Positions 1 to 7,617 of a stretch of 14,582 nucleotides of DNA are shown here, piece by piece. Under the pieces are notes generated by a model. The model did not search any database. It saw nothing but the letters and a program-made list of their open reading frames with translations, and was not told where the DNA came from. This DNA is from Thermoplasmatota archaeon (GTDB lineage: Bacteria; Pseudomonadota; Gammaproteobacteria; Burkholderiales; Thiobacillaceae): the NCBI GenBank assembly GCA_023475455.1, contig JAMCVR010000064.1, positions 1 to 14,582 on the forward strand, in the 5' to 3' direction. Numbering within the stretch: the first letter of the stretch is position 1; each line of letters begins with the position of its first letter. The position numbers were made by a program, and so were the translations under genes.

Positions 1-127
1 GATGCCGGTGGCGGCGAGCCAGTCGTGTTGCGGCAGGTCGCGCAGCGCCCGTCTGTCCTGCGGCGCGCGCAGCCGCCAGGCCTGTCCTGCGGTGTAATCG
101 GCGCGCCACACGCCCTTGAACGGCAGC
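1..127. repeat. Direct repeat, outer copy (edge of window) of an lpxK segment
   Basis: Bases 1-127 match 482-608 exactly (offset 481), in the same orientation. They are cut by the window edge, so the true repeat may be longer. The inner copy encodes about residues 205-247 of LpxK, and the outer copy keeps the same reading frame. Just inside it, 130-150 is an inverted repeat (arms GAATCCGG and CCGGATTC, 5-nt loop) at the join to non-duplicated sequence. A contig-end assembly artefact is the likeliest explanation; a real partial duplication cannot be excluded. Confidence 0.9.
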
Positions 128-235
128 CAGAATCCGGTGTCCCCGGATTCGGCCTCCCAGCGGCAGGGGTGGCGATCGCCCCAATCAGAACACGGTATTC
201 CCATAGCTCCCTCCCTCGATGCGCATGCCTTGTTT

Positions 236-1222
236 TTATTGTGCGCCGACGCGTGCATCCAGCCAGTCGATGAACCCGGTTTCCGGGGCGACGTCCAGTT
301 CCACCGCCCACCAGTCCGCTCCTGCAAACGACCGGCATTTTACCGCGTCTTTCTCGGTCATCAGCACGGCAGCGCCGGACGGCAGGTCCTGCGGCTGAAA
401 GGCATGGTGATCGGCGAAGGCGCGCGGGCTGAAACGGATGTCTTGCGCTGCAAGCATATCGAAGAATCCCTGCGGGCGGCCGATGCCGGTGGCGGCGAGC
501 CAGTCGTGTTGCGGCAGGTCGCGCAGCGCCCGTCTGTCCTGCGGCGCGCGCAGCCGCCAGGCCTGTCCTGCGGTGTAATCGGCGCGCCACACGCCCTTGA
601 ACGGCAGCGGCCGCGCCGCGCCGCGCACCACCTGGACGACCGCATCGACGCTGGCAAGACGGCTCCGGGGTTCGCGCAGCGGACCGGCCGGCAGCGGCCA
701 GCCGTTGCCCAGCCCGGTCGCCGCGTCGACCACCGCCAGTTCGATGTCGCGCCGCAGGCGGTAATGCTGCAGGCCGTCGTCGGACACGATCACGTCCACC
801 CCCGGATGCCGCGCCAGCAGGGTGCGCGCCGCGGCCACCCGGTCGCGCCCCACCGCCACCGGCGCGCCGGTTTTGATCCGGATCAGCAGCGGCTCGTCGC
901 CCACCTGCGCCGGCGGGCTGTCCGGCTGCACCTCGACGACGCCGCGCGCCGCGCCGCCGTAGCCGCGGCTGACCACGCCCGGACGATGGCCGCGGGCACG
1001 CAGCCGGTTCACCAGCCAGATCGTCAGCGGGGTCTTGCCGCTGCCGCCGGCGGTGATGTTGCCGACCACGATGACCGGCACGCCGACAGAAACGGCGCGC
1101 AGCCAGCCGCGCCGGTACGCCAGGCGGCGCAGCCAGGACGCGGCGGCGAAAAGTGCGGCGAGGGGCAGAAGCAGCAGCGTGAGCACGCCGGTGCGTGCCC
1201 AGTGATGCTGTAAGGAAAACAC
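236..1222 (-). CDS. lpxK: Tetraacyldisaccharide 4'-kinase LpxK
   Basis: This inner-membrane enzyme transfers the ATP gamma-phosphate to the 4' position of the tetraacyldisaccharide-1-phosphate to form lipid IVA, late in the Raetz lipid A pathway. The 328-residue length is normal for the family. A hydrophobic N-terminal segment (about residues 12-30) fits a membrane anchor. The P-loop GNITAGGSGKT is at 54-64, SRGYGG follows at 85-90, the acidic VSDDGLQH motif is at 146-153, and a GPLREP motif starts at 180. The ATG at 1222 starts 10 bp after exbD ends, making the third gene of exbB-exbD-lpxK, a common order in proteobacteria. The stop is TAA at 236-238. Part of the gene (482-608) is copied at the window edge, but the ORF itself is intact. 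Family identity is very secure; operon membership is inferred from spacing. Confidence 0.96.
   Translation of the reverse strand: MFSLQHHWARTGVLTLLLLPLAALFAAASWLRRLAYRRGWLRAVSVGVPVIVVGNITAGGSGKTPLTIWLVNRLRARGHRPGVVSRGYGGAARGVVEVQPDSPPAQVGDEPLLIRIKTGAPVAVGRDRVAAARTLLARHPGVDVIVSDDGLQHYRLRRDIELAVVDAATGLGNGWPLPAGPLREPRSRLASVDAVVQVVRGAARPLPFKGVWRADYTAGQAWRLRAPQDRRALRDLPQHDWLAATGIGRPQGFFDMLAAQDIRFSPRAFADHHAFQPQDLPSGAAVLMTEKDAVKCRSFAGADWWAVELDVAPETGFIDWLDARVGAQ
482..608. repeat. Direct repeat, inner copy (inside lpxK)
   Basis: This is the inner member of the 127-bp pair with 1-127. It lies within the intact lpxK reading frame, so it is presumably the genuine locus, with the edge copy secondary. Confidence 0.9.
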
Positions 1223-1232
1223 GGGGCTCCCC

Positions 1233-1649
1233 TTACGGGGCGGTCTGGGTGGCGAAGGTGATGCGGGAAAGGCCGACCCGGCGCGCCGCCTCCATCACGT
1301 TCACCACCGACTGATGCGCGGCCTGCGCATCGGCGTTGATCACCACCACCGGATCGCTTTGGTCGCCGGCGGCCTTCTTCAGCAGGGCGGCCAGTTCGTC
1401 GACCGAAGCGTCGCCGACCGCGGTGCTGTCGATCTGGTAGCGGCCGTTTTCGGCCACCGCCACCTCGATCTGCCTGGGCGGGGTCGGCGTCTGCTCGGCG
1501 CTGCTGGTGGGCAGGTTGATCTTCAGCTCGGCGAAGCGCGCGTAGGTGGTGGTCACCGCCAGGAAAATCACGATGACGAGCAGGATGTCGATGAACGGAA
1601 TCAGGTTGATTTCCGGATAGTCTTCCCGGCGGCCGCGGCGAAAGTTCAT
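1233..1649 (-). CDS. exbD: ExbD/TolR-family biopolymer transport protein
   Basis: This is the small subunit of the proton-driven ExbB-ExbD motor in the inner membrane, which energises TonB-type or related envelope processes. The 138 residues show a short basic cytoplasmic N-terminus (MNFRRGRRED), then one transmembrane helix at about 15-36. The helix contains the motif IPFIDILL with the conserved proton-path aspartate D21, equivalent to E. coli ExbD D25. A periplasmic domain follows, ending with an alternating VVVINAD...VMEAARRVGL segment typical of the family. I chose the ATG at 1649 rather than upstream in-frame starts because it begins at the conserved MNFR segment and leaves a 10-bp gap to exbB; the upstream extension would overlap exbB. 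No strong Shine-Dalgarno is visible, so coupling to exbB is plausible. TolR is the alternative, but lpxK adjacency and absence of tolA, tolB or pal favour ExbD. Confidence 0.92.
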   Translation of the reverse strand: MNFRRGRREDYPEINLIPFIDILLVIVIFLAVTTTYARFAELKINLPTSSAEQTPTPPRQIEVAVAENGRYQIDSTAVGDASVDELAALLKKAAGDQSDPVVVINADAQAAHQSVVNVMEAARRVGLSRITFATQTAP

Positions 1650-1659
1650 AAGGCGCCCA

Positions 1660-2265
1660 TTACTTCCGGTCGCCGTGGACAATCTCCACCAGCTTGATCG
1701 CCTGCTGTTCCATGTCGACCACCAGGGACTCCACCTTGGCGCGGAAGAAGCGATAGAAAATCATCGCCGGGATCGCCACGATCAGGCCGAAGGCGGTGTT
1801 GTACAGCGCAATCGAGATGCCGTGCGCCAGCTGGCCGGGATTGGTGCCGGTGCCTGTCTGCGCGCCGAAGATTTCGATCATGCCGATCACCGTGCCGAGC
1901 AGGCCCAGCAGCGGCGCCATGCTGGCGATGGTGCCGAGCGAGGTCAGGAAGCGGTCGAGTTCGTGGGTGACGGCGCGCCCGGATTCCTCGATCGATTCCT
2001 TCATCACTTCGCGCGAGTTATGGGCATTCTTCAGTGCGGTCGCAAAGATCCGCCCCAGCGGCGAACCATCGGTCAGCCGCGCAACCAGATCCTGGGTGAC
2101 GCCGCGTTCCTGATAGCTCTTGATCGTTTCCAGCAGCAGATCGGCGGGCGCGACCTCCTCGATACGCAAGCTGTAGGCACGTTCGATAATGATGGCCACG
2201 GCAATGACCGACGCCAGAATCAACGGCCAGATCGGCCAACCGGCCGCCTCGATGATGGCAAGCAC
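1660..2265 (-). CDS. exbB: ExbB/TolQ/MotA-family proton channel subunit
   Basis: This is the large channel subunit that assembles as an oligomer around ExbD and conducts protons in the inner membrane. The 201-residue product has TM1 at about 8-29, a cytoplasmic stretch (about 35-107), TM2 with GLLGTVIGMIEIFG at 121-134, and TM3 with GISIALYNTAFGLIVAIP at 149-166, the standard MotA/TolQ/ExbB topology. I place the start at the GTG (2265-2263, MLAIIEAAGWPIWPL), with GGAG about 9 nt upstream (2275-2278 on the plus strand). The frame stays open further upstream, to about 2460, but that extension crosses non-coding-looking sequence and has no family similarity. The gene heads exbB-exbD-lpxK and is divergent from xseA. 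Missing TonB and TolA partners nearby leave its exact client unknown. Confidence 0.92.
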   Translation of the reverse strand: MLAIIEAAGWPIWPLILASVIAVAIIIERAYSLRIEEVAPADLLLETIKSYQERGVTQDLVARLTDGSPLGRIFATALKNAHNSREVMKESIEESGRAVTHELDRFLTSLGTIASMAPLLGLLGTVIGMIEIFGAQTGTGTNPGQLAHGISIALYNTAFGLIVAIPAMIFYRFFRAKVESLVVDMEQQAIKLVEIVHGDRK

Positions 2266-2297
2266 TGAACACCACTCCAAATGAAAACACCAAGCGA

Positions 2298-2327
2298 AAT
2301 GTAGCGCCCGCACGCGGGTTTCGGCAA
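2298..2327 (-). promoter_or_regulatory. Candidate promoter of exbB-exbD-lpxK with palindromic spacer
   Basis: On the minus strand, TTGCCG (2327-2322) and TACATT (2303-2298) are separated by 18 bp and resemble sigma-70 -35 and -10 elements upstream of the exbB start. The spacer contains a palindrome, CCCGC-AC-GCGGG on the plus strand (2307-2318), which could be an operator. This is consensus matching by eye only. Confidence 0.35.
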
Positions 2328-2369
2328 GTACCAATTTATGCGGGCGGCATTTTTCCGGGTCTGGTCGAG

Positions 2370-2437
2370 TTCTCCACAATTGATGTGGATAAGTCTGTGA
2401 AGAACTGCCTGCCCATCCGGCTAAGCACCCGTCCACA
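2370..2437. promoter_or_regulatory. DnaA-box-like cluster beside an AT-rich block
   Basis: A perfect DnaA consensus TTATCCACA lies on the minus strand at 2392-2384. It faces a one-mismatch box, TTCTCCACA, on the plus strand at 2370-2378, with 5 bp between them. Weaker matches follow: TTCTTCACA on the minus strand (2404-2396, two mismatches) and CCGTCCACA (2429-2437, three mismatches). An AT-rich stretch follows at roughly 2460-2545. The layout recalls DnaA-binding regions, but no dnaA, dnaN, rpmH or rep gene is present. Together with its flanks it fills the 337-bp gap between exbB and xseA. Confidence 0.45.
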
Positions 2438-2510
2438 AAGGAAAAAGCATTGGGGCCCAAAAAGTAGACAATAAATTTGTTTCTTTAATTTCAAAGATTT
2501 ATAAAAACAT

Positions 2511-2543
2511 ACCTATCGTCAATAGGTCTATCCATTTTTTTTT
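2511..2543 (+). other. Small hairpin followed by T9 upstream of xseA
   Basis: The arms ACCTAT (2511-2516) and ATAGGT (2522-2527) enclose a 5-nt loop. Seven bases later there is a run of nine T (2535-2543). The stem is short and AT-rich, and the T-run is not immediately adjacent, so this is a weak terminator or leader structure at best. It lies 60 nt upstream of the xseA start chosen here, on the same strand. Confidence 0.3.
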
Positions 2544-2602
2544 ATGAGCGTTTGATGACTGTGCATGAACCGTGCCGGAATGAACTGGTTATCCTGCATG
2601 CC

Positions 2603-3958
2603 ATGGATTTTACGGACAAGCTCCCCGACAACGCGCCCGCCCTGCCCGTGCTCACCGTCAGCGAGCTCAACCGCATGGCGCGCCGTGCGCTGGAATCGCA
2701 GTTGCCGCTGTTGTGGGTGGAGGGCGAAGTGTCCAACTTCACCCGCGCCGCCTCGGGTCACTGGTACTTCTCCCTCAAAGACGCCACCGCGCAGGTGCGC
2801 TGCGTGATGTTCCGCGGCCGCAACCAGTTCGCCGACTTCACCCCGGTCAACGGCGACCACGTGGAAATCCGCGCCCTGCCCTCGCTGTACGAAGCGCGCG
2901 GCGAATTCCAGCTGGGCGCCGAAGCGATCCGCCGCGCCGGCGCCGGGCGGCTGTACGAAGCCTTCCTCAGGCTGAAGGCGAAACTCGAAGCAGAAGGCCT
3001 GTTCGATCCGGCGAAGAAGCGCGCCCTGCCGCGCTTTCCGCGCTGCCTCGGCATCGTCACCTCGCCGCAGGCGGCGGCGCTGCACGACGTGCTGACCGCG
3101 CTGGCGCGCCGCATGCCGGGCCTGCCGGTGATCCTCTACCCCACCCCGGTGCAGGGCGCGGGCGCCGGCGCGCAGATCGCCGCGGCCATTCGCACGGCCG
3201 GCGAACGCGCCGAGTGCGACGTGCTGCTGGTGTGCCGCGGCGGCGGCTCGCTGGAGGATCTGTGGGCGTTCAACGACGAGGTGGTGGCACGGGCGATTGC
3301 CGCCAGCCCGGTGCCGGTGGTGAGCGGGGTCGGCCACGAAACCGATTTCACCCTGGCCGACTTCGCCGCCGACCTGCGCGCGCCGACGCCGACGGCGGCG
3401 GCCGAACTCGCCAGCCCGCTGCGGCAGGAACTGCTGCAGCAGCTGGCCCATCTGGCACGCCGGCTGCACCACCACCTTGCGCGCAAACAGCAGACAGAAA
3501 TGCAGCGCCTGGATTACCTGGCGCGCCGCCTGGTCCGCCCGGCCGAGCAGTTGCGCCGCCGGCAGGCCGAACTGAACCAGCTGGCGCAGCGCCTGGGCCA
3601 CGCCAGCGGCACGCGCCTGACGCGTGAACAATTGCGGGTCGCACAGTTGAATCAAAGGCTGGTGACGCCGGTTCACGTCATCCGGCGCGAACAGCAGCGG
3701 CTGGGCGCGCTGGGCATGCGCGCCCAGCGCGCGGTCGAGGGCGGTTTCGGGCAGCGTCAGCTCACGCTGACACGCTTCTCCAGCAGCCTCGCCCATCTCA
3801 ACCCGGAAGGCGTGCTGGCGCGCGGCTACAGCATCGTCCAGCTGGAAAACGGCGCGGTGGTGCAGGACGCCGCGGCACTTAAGGCGGGCGACAAGGTCGG
3901 CATCCGCTTCCACCGCGGTCAGGCGCGCGCCAGGGTCGAGTCGACCAGCAAGGATTGA
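2603..3958 (+). CDS. xseA: Exodeoxyribonuclease VII large subunit XseA
   Basis: This catalytic subunit of exonuclease VII degrades single-stranded DNA to short acid-soluble oligonucleotides; it works with several copies of XseB, not encoded here. An N-terminal OB-fold (about 14-110) contains LLWVEGEVSNF and SGHWYFSLKD. The catalytic domain has RCLGIVTSPQAAALHDVL at 147-164, RGGGSLEDLWAFND at 212-225, SGVGHETDFTLADFAADLRAPTPTAAAE split over 241-268, then a long helical region (about 275-395) and a C-terminal LARGYSIV segment at 405-412. Starting at the ATG at 2603 gives 451 residues, close to E. coli XseA (456), and begins a few residues before the conserved PVLTVSELNR. An in-frame ATG at 2552 would add 17 residues with no family counterpart. 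No convincing Shine-Dalgarno marks either start. It ends 6 bp from convergent miaA. Confidence 0.96.
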   Translation: MDFTDKLPDNAPALPVLTVSELNRMARRALESQLPLLWVEGEVSNFTRAASGHWYFSLKDATAQVRCVMFRGRNQFADFTPVNGDHVEIRALPSLYEARGEFQLGAEAIRRAGAGRLYEAFLRLKAKLEAEGLFDPAKKRALPRFPRCLGIVTSPQAAALHDVLTALARRMPGLPVILYPTPVQGAGAGAQIAAAIRTAGERAECDVLLVCRGGGSLEDLWAFNDEVVARAIAASPVPVVSGVGHETDFTLADFAADLRAPTPTAAAELASPLRQELLQQLAHLARRLHHHLARKQQTEMQRLDYLARRLVRPAEQLRRRQAELNQLAQRLGHASGTRLTREQLRVAQLNQRLVTPVHVIRREQQRLGALGMRAQRAVEGGFGQRQLTLTRFSSSLAHLNPEGVLARGYSIVQLENGAVVQDAAALKAGDKVGIRFHRGQARARVESTSKD

Positions 3959-3973
3959 GGCCGGCTACGGCCT
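3958..3973. terminator. Weak hairpin shared by the convergent ends of xseA and miaA
   Basis: AGGCCG (3958-3963) and CGGCCT (3968-3973) pair around a 4-nt loop. The hairpin touches both stop codons, since xseA stops at 3956-3958 and miaA at 3967-3965. Neither side has a real U-tract, so termination activity is uncertain. Confidence 0.3.
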
Positions 3974-4906
3974 TAAATGACGCGCCACGAGCGTCGTCGC
4001 CTGCGCTTCCAGATCGTCCGCCAGACTATCCAGCACCACCGCATCGGGCCACGAGCGCAGCCAGGTGAGCTGGCGCTTGGCGAGCTGGCGGGTGGCGGCG
4101 ATGCCCTGCTCGCGCAATGCCTCCAAATCAATTTCACCATCGAGGCAGGCCCACGCCTGGCGGTAGCCGACCGCGCGCATGGACGGCAGATCGGGCGTAA
4201 GCACGTAGTTACGACGCAGGGTTTCCACTTCCTCGATCAGACCGTCGGCGAGCATGGCGTCGAAGCGCGCGGCGATGCGCTGATGCAGCACGGCGCGGTC
4301 GGAGGGGATCAGCGCGAGCTGCAGCACGCGGTAGGGCAATTCGGACTGAGCCCTGTCGAGCAGCGCCGACATCGGCGTGCCGCTGAGCCGGAAGACTTCC
4401 AGCGCGCGGCCGATGCGCTGCGAATCGTTCGGCGCCAACCGCGCGGCGGTCGCCGGATCGACTGCGGCCAGCTCGGCGTGCAGCGCGGGCCAGCCGCTCG
4501 CAGCCGCTTCCGCCTCCAGCTGTTTGCGCAACGCCGCATCGGCGCGCGGCAGGTCGTCCAGTCCCTGCAGCAGCGCGCGGAAGTACAGCATGGTGCCGCC
4601 GACCAGGAGCGGCACCCTGCCGCGCGCGACGATGCCGGCCATCAGCGCGAGCGCGTCGTCGCAGAACGCCGCCGCCGAATAGGCTTCGGTGGGGTCGCGG
4701 ATATCCAGCAGATGGTGCGGCGCGCGCGCCAGCGTGACGGCGTCGGGCTTGGCGGTGCCGATGTCCATGCCGCGATACACCAGCGCCGAATCAACGCTGA
4801 TGATCTCGAGCGGAAAGCGTTCGACCAGGCTGACCGCCAGCGCGGTCTTGCCCGAGGCGGTCGGACCCATGAGGAAGATGGCGGGGGAATGGCGGGATGC
4901 GGACAT
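3965..4906 (-). CDS. miaA: tRNA dimethylallyltransferase MiaA
   Basis: MiaA transfers the dimethylallyl group of DMAPP to N6 of A37 in tRNAs reading UNN codons, which stabilises codon-anticodon pairing. The 313-residue length is normal. The P-loop GPTASGKT is at 14-21 and is followed by the conserved [17 protein letters not shown] segment (about 38-54) with the catalytic aspartate. Then come [18 protein letters not shown] (starting near 63), LVGGTMLYF and a C-terminal [13 protein letters not shown] motif. Start ATG 4906-4904 has no clear Shine-Dalgarno. In many proteobacteria miaA directly follows mutL; here mutL is about 5.5 kb away in the same orientation, with several accessory genes between. 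Between miaA and the GGDEF-EAL gene, 4907-5038 holds no recognisable gene. Confidence 0.97.
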   Translation of the reverse strand: MSASRHSPAIFLMGPTASGKTALAVSLVERFPLEIISVDSALVYRGMDIGTAKPDAVTLARAPHHLLDIRDPTEAYSAAAFCDDALALMAGIVARGRVPLLVGGTMLYFRALLQGLDDLPRADAALRKQLEAEAAASGWPALHAELAAVDPATAARLAPNDSQRIGRALEVFRLSGTPMSALLDRAQSELPYRVLQLALIPSDRAVLHQRIAARFDAMLADGLIEEVETLRRNYVLTPDLPSMRAVGYRQAWACLDGEIDLEALREQGIAATRQLAKRQLTWLRSWPDAVVLDSLADDLEAQATTLVARHLRP

Positions 4907-5038
4907 GGAGGGCGATTATCCCCCAGCCCGGCGACGGCAGATGACAACCGGCCGTTTCGCGCATGCTGCCCCGCGGCGATGCACCGCAACCAAGGCCTCC
5001 CGCATGCGAGAGCGCCGCCTATGCTGCGTCGGCCGGCC

Positions 5039-7378
5039 TCATTCGACCGGTTTTCCGTGCGCGTGAATCCAGGTCACGGTCTCGCCCGCCAGGGTTTTTG
5101 ATTCGGCGACAAACCGGGAGGTTCTGGACAACACGCCTAACATCGCATCGGCCTCGATGGGCAGGCTGATCCAATACCCCTGGGCCGAATCGCATCCCAT
5201 CGCCCGGATGACGTCGAACTGCTCTTCGGTTTCTATGCCCTCGGCGACCGTTTCTTTTTCAAGGGCCCGGGCCAGCGCAATCACGGCACGCACGATGGTT
5301 GCGTCCTGCTTCTGCCCGAGTCCATCCACAAAGGTTTTGTCGATCTTGATGGTGTTTGCCGGAATGCGCTTGAGATAACTCAGCGATGAATAGCCTGTGC
5401 CGAAATCGTCAATCGCGATCCTCACGCCCAACTCGGACAGTTTCCCCAGGATTTTCAGGCTTTCTTCCGGATTGAGCATGGCCGCGCTCTCGGTGACCTC
5501 CAGTTCGAGGCGCCGGGCCTCCAGCCCCGTTTCGCGCAGGACGATCGTCACCTTCTCAAGCAGGCGAGGATCCTGGAACTGGTGCGTGGAGAGATTCACG
5601 GCCACCCGCAAATCCAGCCCCGACGCCACCCACTGCTTCAGTTGCAGGCAGGCTGTGCGCAGTACCCATTGCCCCAGCTGGATGATCAGGCCCGAATCCT
5701 CGGCTGCCTGGATGAAATCTGCCGGCGCGCGCAACCGTCCATCCGGCATGACCCAGCGCACCAGCGCCTCGACCGCGACGAACCGGCCGCTGCGCATGTC
5801 CACAATGGGCTGGTAGACCAGGCGGAATGCCTCGCGTTGCAAGGCATCGCGCAGCTCGTGCTCCAGGTCCAGGCGCTCGCGCACCCGCACCCCCATCTGA
5901 TCGGTGTACACGGTATAGGCATTGCGCCCCAGGCGCTTGGACTCGTACATCGCCGTGTCGGCGTGCTTCAGAAGCGTCTCGATGTCGTCCCCATGTTCGG
6001 GATACAGGGCGATGCCGATCGATGGGGTCATGCGCAAGTCGCGCCCGCTGACCTCGAACGGGATGCTGAATGCGTCCAGTATCCGATGGGTGATCAACAG
6101 CGCCCCCGTCTCGTTGCTGCCCGGCAAAACCAGCAGGAACTCGTCCCCGCCAAACCGCCCCAGCACATCCCCATGACGCAGCAATGGCTGGATTCGCTGC
6201 GCCACCCGGATCAGGAGGGCGTCCCCCGTTGCGTGCCCAAGGACATCGTTGATGCCCTTGAAGCGGTCCAGATCGAGGAAAAGGATCGAGAACGGGGTTT
6301 TGCCTGCGCGGGCAGCGGCGATGTTCGCCTCCAGGATTCCGTTCAGACAACCGCGATTGGGCAAGCCGGTGAGCGCATCGCGCCGGGCCTGCTCGGTCAG
6401 TTCGCTGCTGTGAGACCGCTCGCGTTTGGTGACGCGATAGGCGATCACGACAAAAATCCCGAAGAACACCAGGAAGCTGATGAAAATCGGGGCGTTATGC
6501 CGCCACCAGCGGGCAGTCACATAGGAAGACGGCGCCGATACATAGGCATACAAATCCAGCCCCCCAAGCTTGGTGAATGCGCCTATCCGCTGTTTGTCGC
6601 CCGCCACCCAGGGCGAGCTGCCCGAGAAATAGCCCTCGGTAATACCCGGATTTGCCTTGATGATGCGCGCAACCGGGTCGGGCGAGAGCCGTCCGTACGT
6701 GGCATTGGCATCCGTCACCGGAAAGCGGGCCTGCTGATAGCCATCGGGCCGCAGCAAACCGATGTAGCTGGTGGGCGGGACGGGAAGCTGGCGCAGGAAC
6801 GTGCCTTCCTTTTCCAGCGGGATGGCGGCCTGGACCAGAAATTTGGGCTTGCCGTCGCGATCCCTCAGCACATGGCGAACGGTAAAACGCCACCGCTTGA
6901 TGGCCTTGCCGATTTCCGGCGGCCCCACTGTGTAGGGCGCCGGACTGGCCATATCCGCGAGCAATTGCCTGATGTAGGGAGTATCCAGACGGAAATCGGG
7001 CGTCGGATCGCCCGGCTTGACCGCCGTGTTGAGCAGCATTCTGCCGTCCGGCGCGAATACGGCGACCGCGCGCACCTGCGGATGTCTGTTCTGAAATGCC
7101 GCAAGGTACGGCCGCAAGCTTTCCGGGTTGGCGTAGAGCTGGGGCCGGTCGAGCAATTCGCCCAATGGCGCCAGACCATTGCCCAATTCATCGAAGAATG
7201 CTTGCGAGGCCGAAGCGAGGAAACCGGAGAACGTCAGAAGGTTATCGTGGGCATCCCGCTTTTCGCGTTGCCAGCCGTACGCGCCATAGGCGAACAGCGC
7301 GACGGTGCCAACCAGAAAAAAAGTCAGCAATGCGTTACGGAGCAAGCGCGAAAAAGCTGCAACCTCAGGCAAACGCAT
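5039..7378 (-). CDS. Membrane-anchored diguanylate cyclase/phosphodiesterase (periplasmic sensor-GGDEF-EAL)
   Basis: This 779-residue protein is predicted to synthesise and degrade cyclic di-GMP at the inner membrane in response to an extracytoplasmic cue. TM1 is at about 15-36. A periplasmic region of about 255 residues resembles a Cache/PAS-type sensor (VRAVAVFAPDGRMLLNT at 102-118). TM2 is at about 297-315. The GGDEF domain spans about 330-490, with intact GGDEF at 410-414 and an RxxD inhibitory-site motif (RHGD, 401-404). The EAL domain spans about 505-755, with EALVRW (537-542), N595, E630, DDFGTG (657-662), KIDKTF (678-683) and AEGIE (712-716). Key residues of both activities look present, so the net direction cannot be told from sequence. 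It is divergent from the aldolase gene and lies in the segment separating mutL from miaA. Ligand and targets are unknown. Confidence 0.93.
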   Translation of the reverse strand: MRLPEVAAFSRLLRNALLTFFLVGTVALFAYGAYGWQREKRDAHDNLLTFSGFLASASQAFFDELGNGLAPLGELLDRPQLYANPESLRPYLAAFQNRHPQVRAVAVFAPDGRMLLNTAVKPGDPTPDFRLDTPYIRQLLADMASPAPYTVGPPEIGKAIKRWRFTVRHVLRDRDGKPKFLVQAAIPLEKEGTFLRQLPVPPTSYIGLLRPDGYQQARFPVTDANATYGRLSPDPVARIIKANPGITEGYFSGSSPWVAGDKQRIGAFTKLGGLDLYAYVSAPSSYVTARWWRHNAPIFISFLVFFGIFVVIAYRVTKRERSHSSELTEQARRDALTGLPNRGCLNGILEANIAAARAGKTPFSILFLDLDRFKGINDVLGHATGDALLIRVAQRIQPLLRHGDVLGRFGGDEFLLVLPGSNETGALLITHRILDAFSIPFEVSGRDLRMTPSIGIALYPEHGDDIETLLKHADTAMYESKRLGRNAYTVYTDQMGVRVRERLDLEHELRDALQREAFRLVYQPIVDMRSGRFVAVEALVRWVMPDGRLRAPADFIQAAEDSGLIIQLGQWVLRTACLQLKQWVASGLDLRVAVNLSTHQFQDPRLLEKVTIVLRETGLEARRLELEVTESAAMLNPEESLKILGKLSELGVRIAIDDFGTGYSSLSYLKRIPANTIKIDKTFVDGLGQKQDATIVRAVIALARALEKETVAEGIETEEQFDVIRAMGCDSAQGYWISLPIEADAMLGVLSRTSRFVAESKTLAGETVTWIHAHGKPVE

Positions 7379-7523
7379 CCGAGTCCCAAAGCAGGATCAA
7401 TGATGCGTCATCGTCCAGGACAGAAAATTCTTTAGAAACAAATGCATTTATCAAAATCACCCGGCAGTGCCGCTGCTGCGGGATCCGCTTTCCGCCGCCG
7501 GCGTCGTGTGCAGCACAAAGCCG

Positions 7524-7552
7524 CTGACGACGTGTAAAAATCTGGGTCTAGA
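7524..7552 (+). promoter_or_regulatory. Possible promoter of the aldolase gene
   Basis: CTGACG (7524-7529) and TCTAGA (7547-7552) are spaced 17 bp. They would start transcription near 7559, giving a leader of about 59 nt that begins just before the alternating hairpins. The match to sigma-70 consensus is poor, and the call rests mainly on position. Confidence 0.25.
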
Positions 7553-7562
7553 GTGTAGAGGT

Positions 7563-7608
7563 GGGGCATCTTCAAAAATGCCTCCTGTTCAACCATCCCT
7601 GTAGGAGG
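7563..7608 (+). promoter_or_regulatory. Aldolase mRNA leader with two mutually exclusive helices covering the RBS
   Basis: The Shine-Dalgarno AGGAGG (7603-7608, 9 nt before the ATG) is perfectly complementary to CCTCCT at 7581-7586, forming a 6-bp sequestering helix with a 16-nt loop. An upstream helix can form between GGGGCAT (7563-7569) and ATGCCTC (7578-7584), 7 bp including one G-U. It uses four of the same bases, 7581-7584, so the two helices exclude each other. This is the architecture of a translational on/off switch. The pairings are seen directly; any regulatory role is inferred. Confidence 0.4.
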
Positions 7609-7617
7609 TCGCCGACC

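Noticed and set aside
116..1213. Long plus-strand frame opposite lpxK
   Set aside because: The opposite strand encodes a complete LpxK with P-loop. The antisense product is His/Arg-rich with no family signal.
2528..3913. Minus-strand open frame of 461 codons opposite xseA
   Set aside because: XseA motifs on the plus strand are complete. The antisense frame is a high-GC shadow.
5582..7435. Long plus-strand open frame (617 codons) opposite the GGDEF-EAL gene
   Set aside because: It is antisense to a gene with intact GGDEF and EAL motifs, has His/Gln/Arg-rich composition and shows no recognisable domain.
7465..7485. GC-rich hairpin CGGCAGTGCCG region as an intrinsic terminator
   Set aside because: It lies between two divergent genes, so no transcript would need to end there, and it has no T-tract.
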